64,000 nucleotides of DNA from Candidatus Parabeggiatoa sp. HSG14. Its GTDB lineage: Bacteria > Pseudomonadota > Gammaproteobacteria > Beggiatoales > Beggiatoaceae. The notes beneath the pieces are model-generated. The model saw only the letters and a program-made list of their open reading frames with translations, searched no databases and was not told the origin of the DNA. Position numbers and translations under genes: made by a program. The stretch covers positions 32,037 through 96,036 of the forward strand of contig JAUCGK010000393.1 of NCBI GenBank assembly GCA_030378085.1. The letters run 5' to 3'. This document shows positions 58,201-64,000 of the stretch, one piece after another; the first letter of the stretch is position 1, and the number at the start of each line of letters is the position of its first letter.

Positions 58201-61200
58201 AAACCACCGGTGATAAGATAACTCGCTTCTGGTTGTAAGCATAAGCCTTGCGATACTGGTGGATGACGATGTTTTAGGCGGGCTACATAGCGGTGTCCAT
58301 TCCGCAGAGCCATAAGGTCTTCACCTTCAGCATTCCAAAGTTCTGCCAGCAACACGCTCGCTTCATCTATTTTACTTAGGCTAGATTTTGACTCATCCAA
58401 ATCTACCATGCCGCCCCAAATCTCTGGATGTTCCAGGGCAATTACTTTACCCAATCCCCAAAGTGGTGCTTGAGCAACGTTTACAGAATGATGTTTTTTT
58501 ACAGGTGCGACTCCTTGAGTCACTAACCATAAATGAGATGTAAATGATTGATATTGTTGTTGGTTAAGTGTTTGTACCAAGGATAACACACTACCACAAA
58601 CGAGTTCTTGTGCCTGTTCTAGTGCCGATACGGTTAATTTTTCAGATAAGGGAGTATCTAAACTCCATAAATGAACAATACTGCTTACTTGTGAATCGGA
58701 GTGTTGAAAAAATTCGTCAAATAAATCTTTAAAATCAGCTTGCTGTATAGGATTAATTTGTTGAGTTGTTAGGTTTGTTGAAATATTCGGTGGTATACTA
58801 TTAGCGTAAACCAAAGTACAGTGTTGATTATTCTGTTTTAGTTTTTCTGCTAAAGCCAGTCCCATCCCTCCCTGATCTGCAAAAATGAGAGAACGACTCT
58901 CTGACTGAATTTTTTCTATAGTAGCTGATTGGCGAGGTTTAGACTGCCATTCTATTTGATAAAACCAATCAGAAACTGTATCGGCTGTGACTTGTTGTTG
59001 ATGTTGCTGAGATAATACCTTTAAAAACTTAGGTAATAAGTTGACTTCATCTTTTGAAAATTGTTTTGTTTCTTTGAGTTTTTGTGTTAACTGTTCACTT
59101 TTTCCTTGTTGTAACAGGCCAAAAATAGAATTTTTTGATAAAGACTCCGTTTTGTTATATTCTGTTTCACTTATATCAATCCAATAAGGTTGCCGTTGGA
59201 ATGGATAAGTAGGTAATTGAATGCTTTGATGCGAATAGTCATGATAAAACCCTATCCAATCTATAGATGCACTACGCACATATAACTCACCTAAACTTTG
59301 GAGTAATTGTTGCCAATCACTTTTTCCTTGACGCAAACTAGGCAACCAAATTCTGGTATTATCATCCGCTAAACATTGACTACCCATGCCTAATAGCGTT
59401 GGTTTAGGCCCTATTTCCACAAAAATTTCATAATTTTGTTGTTCAAGCGTTGCCATATTTTTGGCAAATTTTACCGATTGGCGCAGATGATGACACCAAT
59501 AGTCAGGCGTGGCTATTTCATCTGTGGCAAATTTCCCTGTAACGTTGGAACATAAGGCGATTTGAGGTTTAGTATAAGTGATTTCAGTAGCAACCCGTTT
59601 AAACTCTGCCAACATTGGCTCCATTAAAGGCGAGTGAAAAGCATGGGACACAGCTAAGGATTTTGTTTTAATACTGGCTGTATTCAAAGTAGCCGTGATC
59701 GCTTCTATGGCTTTTTGATTTCCAGAAATGACAATGCTTTGTGGGCCATTAATTGCAGCTATTGAAACCTCATCCGTATAAGGCTGAATGGCAGTAGCCA
59801 CGCGAGTTTCATCTGCTAATACCGCTACCATTTTACCATTTTGAGGCAGTGCTTGCATTAAACGTCCCCGCATCGCAATCAATTTTAAGCCGTCTTCCAA
59901 ACTGAAAACACCAGCAACACAAGCAGCGAGATATTCACCGACACTATGTCCCATCACAGCCGCTGGTTTGATGCCCCAAGATTGCCATAACTCAGCTAAG
60001 GCATATTCTAGGGCAAAAAGAGCCGGTTGTGTGTAAGCCGTTTCATTCAATTTTGACTGATTAGCCTCTGACTCTGGGTATAAAATTTCAAGCAAAGGTG
60101 TATCAAGGTAATCACGCAGAATTTTGTCACAATAATCAAGTGTTTTACGAAAGGTGGGTTGTGTCTCATAAAGTTCGCCTCCCATACCAAGATATTGTGA
60201 TCCTTGCCCTGTGAATAAAAAGGCAATTTTAGGGAGAGGCTGAGATTTCACTTGATGAGTAGCAATTAAGTCGCTAGTTGGTTGACTCAATTTGTCGCGC
60301 AATTGTTGGGTAGATTCAGCAACGATGGCAAGGCGGTGGGCAAAATGGGAGCGTCCGGTATTCGCTGTGAAGCAAACATCCTCCACGCCGACATCAGGAT
60401 GATCTACTAAAAATTTATGGTATTGGTTAGCCAATGCACTTAATGCTTGCTCATTTTTAGCTGAAAGCGTTAGCAAATGCAGGGAGCGTGTGAATTTTGG
60501 GGTTTTAAAAACCTTTTCAGTCTGATCAATTTGAGGTGCTTCTTCTATAAGAATATGGGCATTTGTACCACCAAAACCAAAAGAACTCACACCTGCTAAC
60601 CGCTGTTCTTTTGTCCATTTTTGACGCGCTGTTGGAATAGATAACAAATTGTGTTCAAAAGAAATAAGCGGATTGAGTTGTTTAAGATGTAGATGTGGTG
60701 GAATTTCTTTATGCTGTAATGAGAGTACTACTTTAATTAAACCAGCAATCCCAGCGGCGGCTTCTAAATGACCGATATTAGTTTTAACCGATCCAATCCA
60801 AGCAGGTTGATCTTTTGAACGCCCTTCCATAAGCACTTTTTTTAAGGCATTCACTTCAATGGGATCTCCCAAAGAGGTGCCTGTGCCGTGCGTTTCGATA
60901 TAGCTGATTTGAGTAGGTCTTACGTTGGCATTTTCTAATGCTTGGCGGATGACAGCTTGTTGTGACAGACTATTCGGTGCGGTTAATCCATTACTTCGTC
61001 CATCTTGGTTAACGGCTGAACCTTTAATGAGGGCAAGAATATTATCTTTATCCCTTACTGCATCAGAAAGACGTTTTAGTATGACGATACCACAACCTTC
61101 ACCCCGCACATACCCATCAGCACTCGCATCAAAGGTTTTACAGCGACCATCCGCTGCCATCATGCCGGCTTGTGAAAAGGTAATCGTCAAATCGGGAGTT

Positions 61201-63890
61201 AAGATAAGATTTACGCCCCCGGCTATGGCTAAATTACATTCTCCTTGACGTAAATTTTGACAAGCTTGATGAACTGCAACCAGTGAAGAAGAACAGGCTG
61301 TATCTACTGCAACACTTGGGCCACGTAAATCCAATAAATAAGATAAACGATTCGCTGCAATTGAAAAAGCGTTGCCAGTAGCCGAATAGGCATCAGGCAC
61401 AACACCGTATTTTAGTTGTAAATCTGCATAATCATTAGTGCTGATACCAATAAATATGCCAGTTTGACTACCAGCCAATCTTTCTGGAACAATGCCAGCA
61501 TCCTCCAACGCCTCCCAACTGATTTCCAATAATAATCGTTGTTGCGGATCCATCCGCTCGGCTTCACGAGGTGCAATCCCAAAAAATTGGGGATCAAATT
61601 CCGAAACTTCCTCATCGGTTAAAAAACCTCCCCAACGGGTGTTCATTTTGCCAAGTGTATTGGGATTAGGATCATAGAATGCCTCTACATCCCAACGGGA
61701 TGGTGGCACTTCACTAATTGCATCACATCCTTCATATAATAATTGCCAAAAGGCTTGGGGGTTTTTAGCACCAGGGAAACGACAGCCTATGCCAATAATG
61801 GCAATTGATTCCGTGCTTGTTTTCAGTTTAGACGAGCTTATTTTTTTCTGAGCTGATAGTGGCTCTCCCACTAAATACTGAGATATAGCCTGAATACTGG
61901 GATAATCATATACGATTGTAGGAGATAGAGGCCGCTTTAGCCATGTTTCTAGTTCACCTGACAAGCTTACTGCTGTCATGGAATCAAGACCATAACGGGC
62001 TAACGGTTCTTGAATATCTATGACTGATAGCGCAATTTTCAGTTTTTGAGAGATTTTAGTCAGTAACCACGTTTGAATAGTTTTCTGTATAATAGTGTGA
62101 CTTTTTTCAGGAACAATTTCATCTTCCTTCATTTCTTCTGTGGAAATACTCCACACAGCCACAGTTTTAAGTGTTCCTTCCAAGAAACTAGATCGACAAG
62201 CACTGCGTTGAACTTTGCCACTAGATGTTTTTGGAAGTGTTGCTGGTTTAAGTAATAACACTGCATAGACTTGTAGTTCATGTTGTTCTGAGACTGACTG
62301 CCGAATTGCACTAACTACTTCATCTATATTTAACTTTTTGATTGCAGTGCGTTCTATTTCTTGGGCAACAACTAATTGTTCTTCGGCATTTATTTTTACT
62401 GAAAAAGCACCAGCACCACTAGGACGTAATGCTTGATGACTTTTTTCTACAGTTAATTCAATATCTTGAGGATAATGGTTACCTCCTCTGATAATAATTA
62501 CATCTTTTAGACGACCTGTTACAAACAGCTCGTTATCATTTTCCCGTATAAATCCTAAGTCACCAGTACGTAAAAACGGACCTAAACCTGTGTCTGTATA
62601 AGCTTGAAAAGTTTCAGTTGTGTCAACTGTTCTTTGCCAATAACCATGAGCGACACTAGGACTTTTAAGCCAAATTTCACCCACATGATTAGGTGGACAA
62701 CGGGTTAAGGTATTGGCATTAACAATAATAACGGTTGCATCATTTGCCCAATGTCCACAACCGACTAAAGTTTGGGTATTGGATTGCTTTTCAGTGGCAG
62801 GCACTGCACGATTTTGTTCAAATGCTTCGCTTTGAATTTGGTAATAAGTTGGCAAATCTAGTTTTTTTGCGCCACCAATAACGAGGGTAGCTTCTGCAAG
62901 GCCATAACCATGACAAAGCGTAGTTGGTCTCAAACCACACGGTTTAAAGTATTCGTTAAATTTTTTGAATGTTTCTGACCGAACAGGTTCAGCACCATTT
63001 AAACTCATTTCCCAAGCACTTAAATCTAAGCTGGCACGTTGCTCTTTTGTAATTTTATTGACACAGAGTTCGTAAGCAAAATTAGGCGCACCACTGTGTG
63101 TTGCTTGGTAACGAGAAATCGCTTTAAGCCATCGAAAGGGATGTTGTATAAAAGTAGCCGGTGACATTAGGTAACAAGAACAACCGTGATAGAGAGGTTG
63201 TAGTATTCCAAAAATCAGTCCCATATCATGAAAAATGGGTAACCATGTCACCATAATACTGTTGGGATTTAATTGCCAAACTTGAGATATATATGCTGAA
63301 TTATGTAATAAATTTCCATGGCTCACCATTACCCCTTTTGGGGTTCCTGTGGAGCCGGAAGTATATTGAAGAAAGGCTAGCGTGTCTGGGACTATTTCTG
63401 GTTTTTGCCAATTTTGAGAGAGGTGCAATCTAGCCGATTCGGTGAAATCATCGGTTGCCAACCACGGGAGCTTTTTAAGTCCAGGTGCATAAATTAAGCG
63501 TTCTGCCATTTTGGCTAAAATATCATTTGTGGTCAAGACAACTTTTGCCTGTGCATCGGTAGCAATAGTTTGAAGACGAATATCTGAACGATTACGTCGT
63601 GGTGGGTAGGCAGGTACAGCTATGACACCAGCGTAGAGACAACCGAAAAATGCTGCAATATACTCCAATCCTTGTGGATAGAGTAGCAAAGCCCGTTCTC
63701 CAGATGCTCTCATTTCTTGGAGTCGGGTAGCAATAGCCCGTGCTTGTTGATCTAATTGTGCGTAAGTAAAACTGACTTTTTCAGTTTCACCATCAACAAG
63801 AAAGGTATAAGCTCGTTTATCTGGTTGAGATTGCGCTCGAAGAAGTAGTAATTCAATTAATGTGGCTGAAGAAATCGCGTTTTGAGTCAT
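49005..63890 (-). CDS. Hybrid starter A: FAAL-ACP-KS-AT-KR-ACP-KS-AT-ACP-AMT-C-A-PCP
   Basis: Mixed fatty-acid ligase, polyketide and peptide synthetase of 4961 aa, and the entry point of the line. In order: FAAL (YTSGSTGTPKG near residue 175, domain about 10-590), ACP (GLDSM near 633), KS (TACSSSLVAV near 865), AT (GHSVGEY near 1315, HAFH near 1418), KR (GGLGALGL near 1893), ACP (GMDSL near 2193), KS (near 2437), AT (near 2897), ACP (GADSI near 3212), a Gln/Ser-rich linker (about 3260-3420), a PLP aminotransferase of the glutamate-semialdehyde type (Lys in YGKVIGGGMP near 3685), C (HHIVVDG near 4020), A (A3 near 4500) and PCP (GGHSL near 4898). Mycosubtilin and iturin starters share the FAAL-KS-AMT-C logic. 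The start is ATG 63890, without a clear ribosome site. The tail ends EEEGLL and likely docks to gene B. Confidence 0.96.
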   Translation of the reverse strand: MTQNAISSATLIELLLLRAQSQPDKRAYTFLVDGETEKVSFTYAQLDQQARAIATRLQEMRASGERALLLYPQGLEYIAAFFGCLYAGVIAVPAYPPRRNRSDIRLQTIATDAQAKVVLTTNDILAKMAERLIYAPGLKKLPWLATDDFTESARLHLSQNWQKPEIVPDTLAFLQYTSGSTGTPKGVMVSHGNLLHNSAYISQVWQLNPNSIMVTWLPIFHDMGLIFGILQPLYHGCSCYLMSPATFIQHPFRWLKAISRYQATHSGAPNFAYELCVNKITKEQRASLDLSAWEMSLNGAEPVRSETFKKFNEYFKPCGLRPTTLCHGYGLAEATLVIGGAKKLDLPTYYQIQSEAFEQNRAVPATEKQSNTQTLVGCGHWANDATVIIVNANTLTRCPPNHVGEIWLKSPSVAHGYWQRTVDTTETFQAYTDTGLGPFLRTGDLGFIRENDNELFVTGRLKDVIIIRGGNHYPQDIELTVEKSHQALRPSGAGAFSVKINAEEQLVVAQEIERTAIKKLNIDEVVSAIRQSVSEQHELQVYAVLLLKPATLPKTSSGKVQRSACRSSFLEGTLKTVAVWSISTEEMKEDEIVPEKSHTIIQKTIQTWLLTKISQKLKIALSVIDIQEPLARYGLDSMTAVSLSGELETWLKRPLSPTIVYDYPSIQAISQYLVGEPLSAQKKISSSKLKTSTESIAIIGIGCRFPGAKNPQAFWQLLYEGCDAISEVPPSRWDVEAFYDPNPNTLGKMNTRWGGFLTDEEVSEFDPQFFGIAPREAERMDPQQRLLLEISWEALEDAGIVPERLAGSQTGIFIGISTNDYADLQLKYGVVPDAYSATGNAFSIAANRLSYLLDLRGPSVAVDTACSSSLVAVHQACQNLRQGECNLAIAGGVNLILTPDLTITFSQAGMMAADGRCKTFDASADGYVRGEGCGIVILKRLSDAVRDKDNILALIKGSAVNQDGRSNGLTAPNSLSQQAVIRQALENANVRPTQISYIETHGTGTSLGDPIEVNALKKVLMEGRSKDQPAWIGSVKTNIGHLEAAAGIAGLIKVVLSLQHKEIPPHLHLKQLNPLISFEHNLLSIPTARQKWTKEQRLAGVSSFGFGGTNAHILIEEAPQIDQTEKVFKTPKFTRSLHLLTLSAKNEQALSALANQYHKFLVDHPDVGVEDVCFTANTGRSHFAHRLAIVAESTQQLRDKLSQPTSDLIATHQVKSQPLPKIAFLFTGQGSQYLGMGGELYETQPTFRKTLDYCDKILRDYLDTPLLEILYPESEANQSKLNETAYTQPALFALEYALAELWQSWGIKPAAVMGHSVGEYLAACVAGVFSLEDGLKLIAMRGRLMQALPQNGKMVAVLADETRVATAIQPYTDEVSIAAINGPQSIVISGNQKAIEAITATLNTASIKTKSLAVSHAFHSPLMEPMLAEFKRVATEITYTKPQIALCSNVTGKFATDEIATPDYWCHHLRQSVKFAKNMATLEQQNYEIFVEIGPKPTLLGMGSQCLADDNTRIWLPSLRQGKSDWQQLLQSLGELYVRSASIDWIGFYHDYSHQSIQLPTYPFQRQPYWIDISETEYNKTESLSKNSIFGLLQQGKSEQLTQKLKETKQFSKDEVNLLPKFLKVLSQQHQQQVTADTVSDWFYQIEWQSKPRQSATIEKIQSESRSLIFADQGGMGLALAEKLKQNNQHCTLVYANSIPPNISTNLTTQQINPIQQADFKDLFDEFFQHSDSQVSSIVHLWSLDTPLSEKLTVSALEQAQELVCGSVLSLVQTLNQQQYQSFTSHLWLVTQGVAPVKKHHSVNVAQAPLWGLGKVIALEHPEIWGGMVDLDESKSSLSKIDEASVLLAELWNAEGEDLMALRNGHRYVARLKHRHPPVSQGLCLQPEASYLITGGLGALGLQVAQWLVAQGVQHLVLVGRRGIASNTASEVVTQLRQTGVQVQVEKADVANPQDVARLLETTLDKPLRGIIHAAGVLDDGVLLQQNWSRFTQVMAPKMLGAWNLHTLTQNLSLDFFVCFSSVAALLGSPGQGNYAAANAFMDALAHYRRALGLPGLSINWGPWSEVGMAANLDNHHKHQLAEMGMEPITLEPGLQILAQLLAEDHAQTGVLSVKWSVLIEQWGNTSPLLQDVATMPLFDKTVKQPVLWQRLETVPKDERPEILRTYIQQEVAKELGFEPAQLLSGLGFSEMGMDSLMVVRLKNRFQASLGKSLPATLLINYSKIETLVEYLCDDVLALKTPAKNVSDAPPLESKLATLEQKKNEPIAIIGMGCRFPGGADNPALFWQLLHEEWDTNSEIPAERWDINAYYDPDRNAPEKMYIRHGSFLSTVDQFDPNFFGISPREAENLDPQQRLLLEVSWEALENAGQVPSQLNGSKTGVFVGIGQNDYMQLQLNTNKLKGIDAYFGTGNAFCFASGRLSYRLGLQGPNIAIDTACSSSLVAVHLACQSLRSGESNLALAGGVHLIMSPEVSIFLSKVQALSPDGRCKTFDAAADGYGRGEGCGIIILKRLSDAIAKGDKILALIRGSAINHDGATSGLTVPNGLAQQSLIREALKNAQIKSHQVDYIEAHGTGTELGDPLEIDALESVFGKDHDQNNPLIVGSVKSNIGHLEAAAGIAGIIKVILALQNKKIPSHLNFKQPSPHIPWKDISIQVPTKEIPWLSEGKQRIAGVSSFGMSGTNAHLILEDASQADIDKNSTDSKKATIERPLHLLTLSAKTPSALRELSKKYQEELTNNYNLKLKDICFSANTTRSHFNHRIGIIGESTTQICDKLSSIAKEQKEIKGIRQGIVKNTQSPQIVFLFTGQGSQYINMGRELYETQPTFRKTLDHCDKILRDYLDTPLLEVLYSESEANQSKLNETAYTQPALFVLEYALAELWQSWGIKPAAVMGHSVGEYVAACIAGVFSLEEGLKLIAKRASLMQTLSIQGEMVVVFANETQVTAVLTPYEQTVSIAAWNEPSSVVISGESKTVQTLVAAFEEKGIETRKIRVSHAFHSPLMEPMLDTFEQVANRISFQKPRIPLISNVTGQVMEQAPDARYWRQHTRLPVKFMTGVMTLFEQGYKSFLEIGPKPVLLRLGKGCQPENVKATWLPSLMQKKTDWQILLTSLSRLYVQGVTINWAGFDKDYSRHRLSLPTYPFQRKRYWINNKDSVMPINQSIKKTFEPVVNVPQRKDTIIAKLRTMTAELLHETPSEVDIDMHFLEMGADSIVLTQAVREIKNLFGLTIMIRQFFEELTTLETLADYINQQLPPNWCLKEKGNEKQGEEIEEQKERKNKELLPKTEVVSETSIESSEIATVPLVTMLERVLTQQVHAASKTVSQVASEAVSSVVSQQLAFLQNNQAHLSSLSQRGETGIPSPITSSHQTTTLAKSQQSRQVKTTQSMSSFWGKGNEATQAQKLSLQQQEHLDKLIVRYTQRTQKSKQQEKTYRPVFADMRSTLGFRMEIKEMCYPIIAQSSQGSKFWDVDGNEYIDITMGFGVHLFGHQPDFITKALEEQLRQGTQIGPQSKLAGEVAELICELSGMERVTFCNSGTEAVMTALRIARAVTGHKKIVLFSGAYHGHFDGTLAVTPPEGEGAVPMALGVLPEMVDNVLVLPYGTPYALNTIKAHVSELAAVLVEPVQSRRPDLQPREFLHELRQVTKESGTALIFDEMITGFRVHPGGAQAWFGVEADIATYGKVIGGGMPLGIVAGKTDYMARIDGGVWSYGDDSYPNVEKTFYAGTFCKHPLAMATAHAILQEMKKQGTALQQQLNQRTAKLADTLNAYFEQNNVPISLVHFGSQFRFALTNNLSYVYQPLEMDLLYYHLIDKGVYIWEGRICFLSTAHANEDIENIIQAVKDSVKELQSAGFLKNKGDKSKKKGRINQVQYEKPNPFSLAPFPLTEAQKQLWVLTKMSEKGVIAYNLYISLQLTGTFDLAAMRLAVQQVVDRHEALRITINNEGDFQQCHSSIAIDVPLLDFSGKEATERDAIVTEWYQQESQTPFDLTRGPLLRVHIIKLKEQQHLLALTAHHIVVDGWSMGIILLEILKLYSFFALKEKGQDKNEIYPLSSPSSWRDYLTWHTQQLETETMLVHESYWLEQFTDSIPALNLPTDRPHPAKKTYQARRETLRLDTNLGNAVRQVSQELGCTLFMVLFAVYMVLLHRLTGQDDLVVGTPVSGRRGFDESEGLVGYCAHLLPIRSRTSGNPNFSEYLKMIRTLLLVAYEHQDYPFAKFLYKLKKSGDTRLSSPITAVFNVDKPITLPKLSKLDTETNLFPQPISFLAFDLVLNVIDLEGELILDCDYDTELFDTATIQRWLGHYRTLLESVVTEPNQPFADLSLLTTAERHQILVEWNNTKTAYPENQCIHQLFEAQVEKTPKAIAVIFENEQITYQTLNSKANQLAHHLRSQGVKSDVLVGIFVERSVDMVVGLLGILKAGGAYVSLDSNHPKEYLALMLSDSQVSVLITHKKLFSQLPECQASVVYLDDEPPKEYLITQESNINLGTTAKNLAYVSYTSGSTGQPKGVCIIHQSVIRLVKNTNYARFTADQTFLQMAPLAFDASTLEIWGPLLNGAKLIIMPPHTPSLEELGRVIGQYQITTLWLTAGLFHLMVDERLKELKPVRQLLAGGDVLSISHVRKVLRELKDCQLINGYGPTENTTFTCCFPITDESQLEHSVPIGRPIANTQIYILDAFGQPVPIGIPGELHIGGAGLAKGYLNNPELTTKKFIDNPFSDAPNSRLYKTGDLVRYRPDSNIEFLGRVDNQVKIRGFRIELGEIESILAQHPIVQDNAVIVSKKSPNDKHLIAYIVPNPEQTIDNIKLRRFLQERLPDYMIPSLFVSLETMPLTSNGKIDQRALIQLSVSDYYQLSQTSFVAPRTSEEKQLAAIMAKVLGLDKVGIYDDFFELGGHSLLAIQLVSRIRDTFAVELPLNNFFKYAAVAEIVEQIEALRWAEQALKSPTNQTDSSQEEEGLL
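49600..50410 (-). repeat. Val-like A-domain core, copy 1 (gene A)
   Basis: The A3 to A8 segment shares very long stretches with 42945-43790 (gene B) and 25045-25850 (gene D), including SVIRLVKNTNYA, FDASTLEIWGPLLNGAKL and CQLINGYGPTENTTFTCC, and the same binding pocket. It is a dispersed internal duplication. Confidence 0.75.
52311..53605 (-). other. Aminotransferase domain of A
   Basis: PLP-dependent class III aminotransferase related to glutamate-1-semialdehyde aminomutase. Motifs: FCNSGTEAVMTALRIAR, YHGHFDG, FDEMITGFR and YGKVIGGGMP with the Schiff-base Lys. It should convert the beta-keto acyl-ACP into a beta-amino acyl chain before the first condensation. Confidence 0.9.
54110..57110 (-). 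other. PKS module A2: KS-AT-ACP, no reduction
   Basis: KS (DTACSSSLVAVH), malonyl-type AT (GHSVGEY, HAFH) and ACP (MGADSIV). There is no KR, so a beta-keto thioester is left for the aminotransferase that follows. Confidence 0.9.
55190..55445 (-). repeat. AT repeat, copy in PKS module A2
   Basis: About 250 bp encoding the AT stretch from TFRKTLD to GHSVGEY. It matches 59930-60190 (AT of module A1) at roughly 90% by eye, with runs of more than 50 identical bases, while flanking AT sequence is less alike. Confidence 0.75.
57180..61825 (-). other. PKS module A1: KS-AT-KR-ACP
   Basis: Malonyl-type AT (HAFH). The KR has GGLG, Ser/Tyr (CFSSVAALLG, GNYAAANAF) and a VLDD motif, which marks B-type ketoreductases. 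No DH or ER sequence lies between AT and KR; the spacer is the KR structural half. The module should leave a beta-hydroxy group. Confidence 0.88.
59930..60190 (-). repeat. AT repeat, copy in PKS module A1
   Basis: Partner of 55190-55445. Both code for RDYLDTPLLE, KLNETAYTQPALF and LAELWQSWGIKPAAVMGHSV. The similarity suggests gene conversion or recent module duplication. Confidence 0.75.
61850..63890 (-). other. Loading part of A: FAAL-ACP
   Basis: The fatty acyl-AMP ligase activates a free fatty acid with ATP and transfers it to the adjoining ACP. Evidence: the A3-like motif SGSTGTPKG, the GYGLAE motif, and the FAAL-style N-terminus (PAYPPRRNRSD). The ACP motif is YGLDSM. Chain length cannot be told from sequence. 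Confidence 0.9.
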
Positions 63891-64000
63891 TTTTTAAATT
63901 TTTTGATACCTGCAAAACAAATCTAAAAATTCCTCAAAAATTGGTAAAAAGTAATAAGCCATAGATAGTTCTCATAAAATTAATATTGGTATTAAAAATA
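63891..64000 (-). promoter_or_regulatory. Upstream region of the operon
   Basis: 110 bp of very AT-rich DNA before the first gene. I see no convincing -35/-10 pair and no Shine-Dalgarno at normal spacing; an AGG lies too far upstream of the ATG. A 22-codon frame (63894-63962) ends 3 bp before the start of gene A and could be a leader peptide, but nothing else supports it. The true promoter may lie beyond the window. Confidence 0.3.

Noticed and set aside
63894..63962. 22-codon open frame just before gene A
   Set aside because: It has no ribosome site, AT-rich composition and no recognisable leader features; a frame this short is expected by chance.
1..64000. CRISPR arrays, tRNA or rRNA genes, insertion sequences
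   Set aside because: Coding sequence of the megasynthases fills nearly the whole window; no regularly spaced repeats, RNA-gene motifs or transposase frames were seen.

Overview
The window is one strand of a giant hybrid PKS/NRPS assembly line. Seven megasynthase genes and one small gene all lie on the minus strand, and almost no DNA is left between them. Transcription runs from right to left: 63890 towards 1. Several junctions are ATGA overlaps or gaps of 7 to 33 bp, so this looks like one operon of at least 64 kb. The last gene runs off the left edge. No thioesterase, transporter, regulator, phosphopantetheinyl transferase or epimerase domain is visible, so the cluster continues outside the window.

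Layout in biosynthetic order. (A) 63890-49005: FAAL-ACP / KS-AT-KR-ACP / KS-AT-ACP / aminotransferase / C-A-PCP. (B) 49008-41044: docking-C-A(Ser)-PCP / C-A-NMT-PCP. (C) 41010-34333: KS-AT-KR-DH-ER-carrier. (D) 34214-16698: five NRPS modules, read as unknown, Pro, Val-like, N-methylated unknown, Thr. Then a DUF697-like membrane protein (16627-16181). (E) 16155-9370: KS-AT-KR with a C-methyltransferase inserted-DH-carrier. (F) 9373-5888: docking-C-A(Gly)-PCP. (G) 5880 to beyond 1: C-A(Ile-like)-PCP / C-A(Ile-like). In total there are 11 adenylation domains and 4 PKS modules. Substrate calls are hand alignments of the binding-pocket residues to GrsA PheA and are predictions only.

If the line is colinear, the product starts as a 3-amino-5-hydroxy fatty acyl chain. 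It continues Val-like, Ser, N-methyl Val-like, a fully reduced C2 unit, X, Pro, Val-like, N-methyl X, Thr, a C-methylated C2 unit (ketoreduced and perhaps dehydrated), Gly, Ile-like, Ile-like, and more outside the window. Four kinds of protein termini occur at the six junctions and support this order. Acidic EEEG tails face TubC-like docking domains. Basic Arg-rich tails precede the two PKS proteins. Two further distinct pairs occur at C to D and F to G.

The organism cannot be named from this window. The DNA is AT-rich (about 40% GC by eye). FAAL/aminotransferase starters and TubC docking domains are known from cyanobacteria, myxobacteria and bacilli. The palindromic repeat after gene D resembles dispersed repeats I associate with filamentous cyanobacteria and large sulfur bacteria such as Beggiatoa. 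A filamentous cyanobacterium or a Thiotrichales gammaproteobacterium are my two leading guesses, at low confidence.
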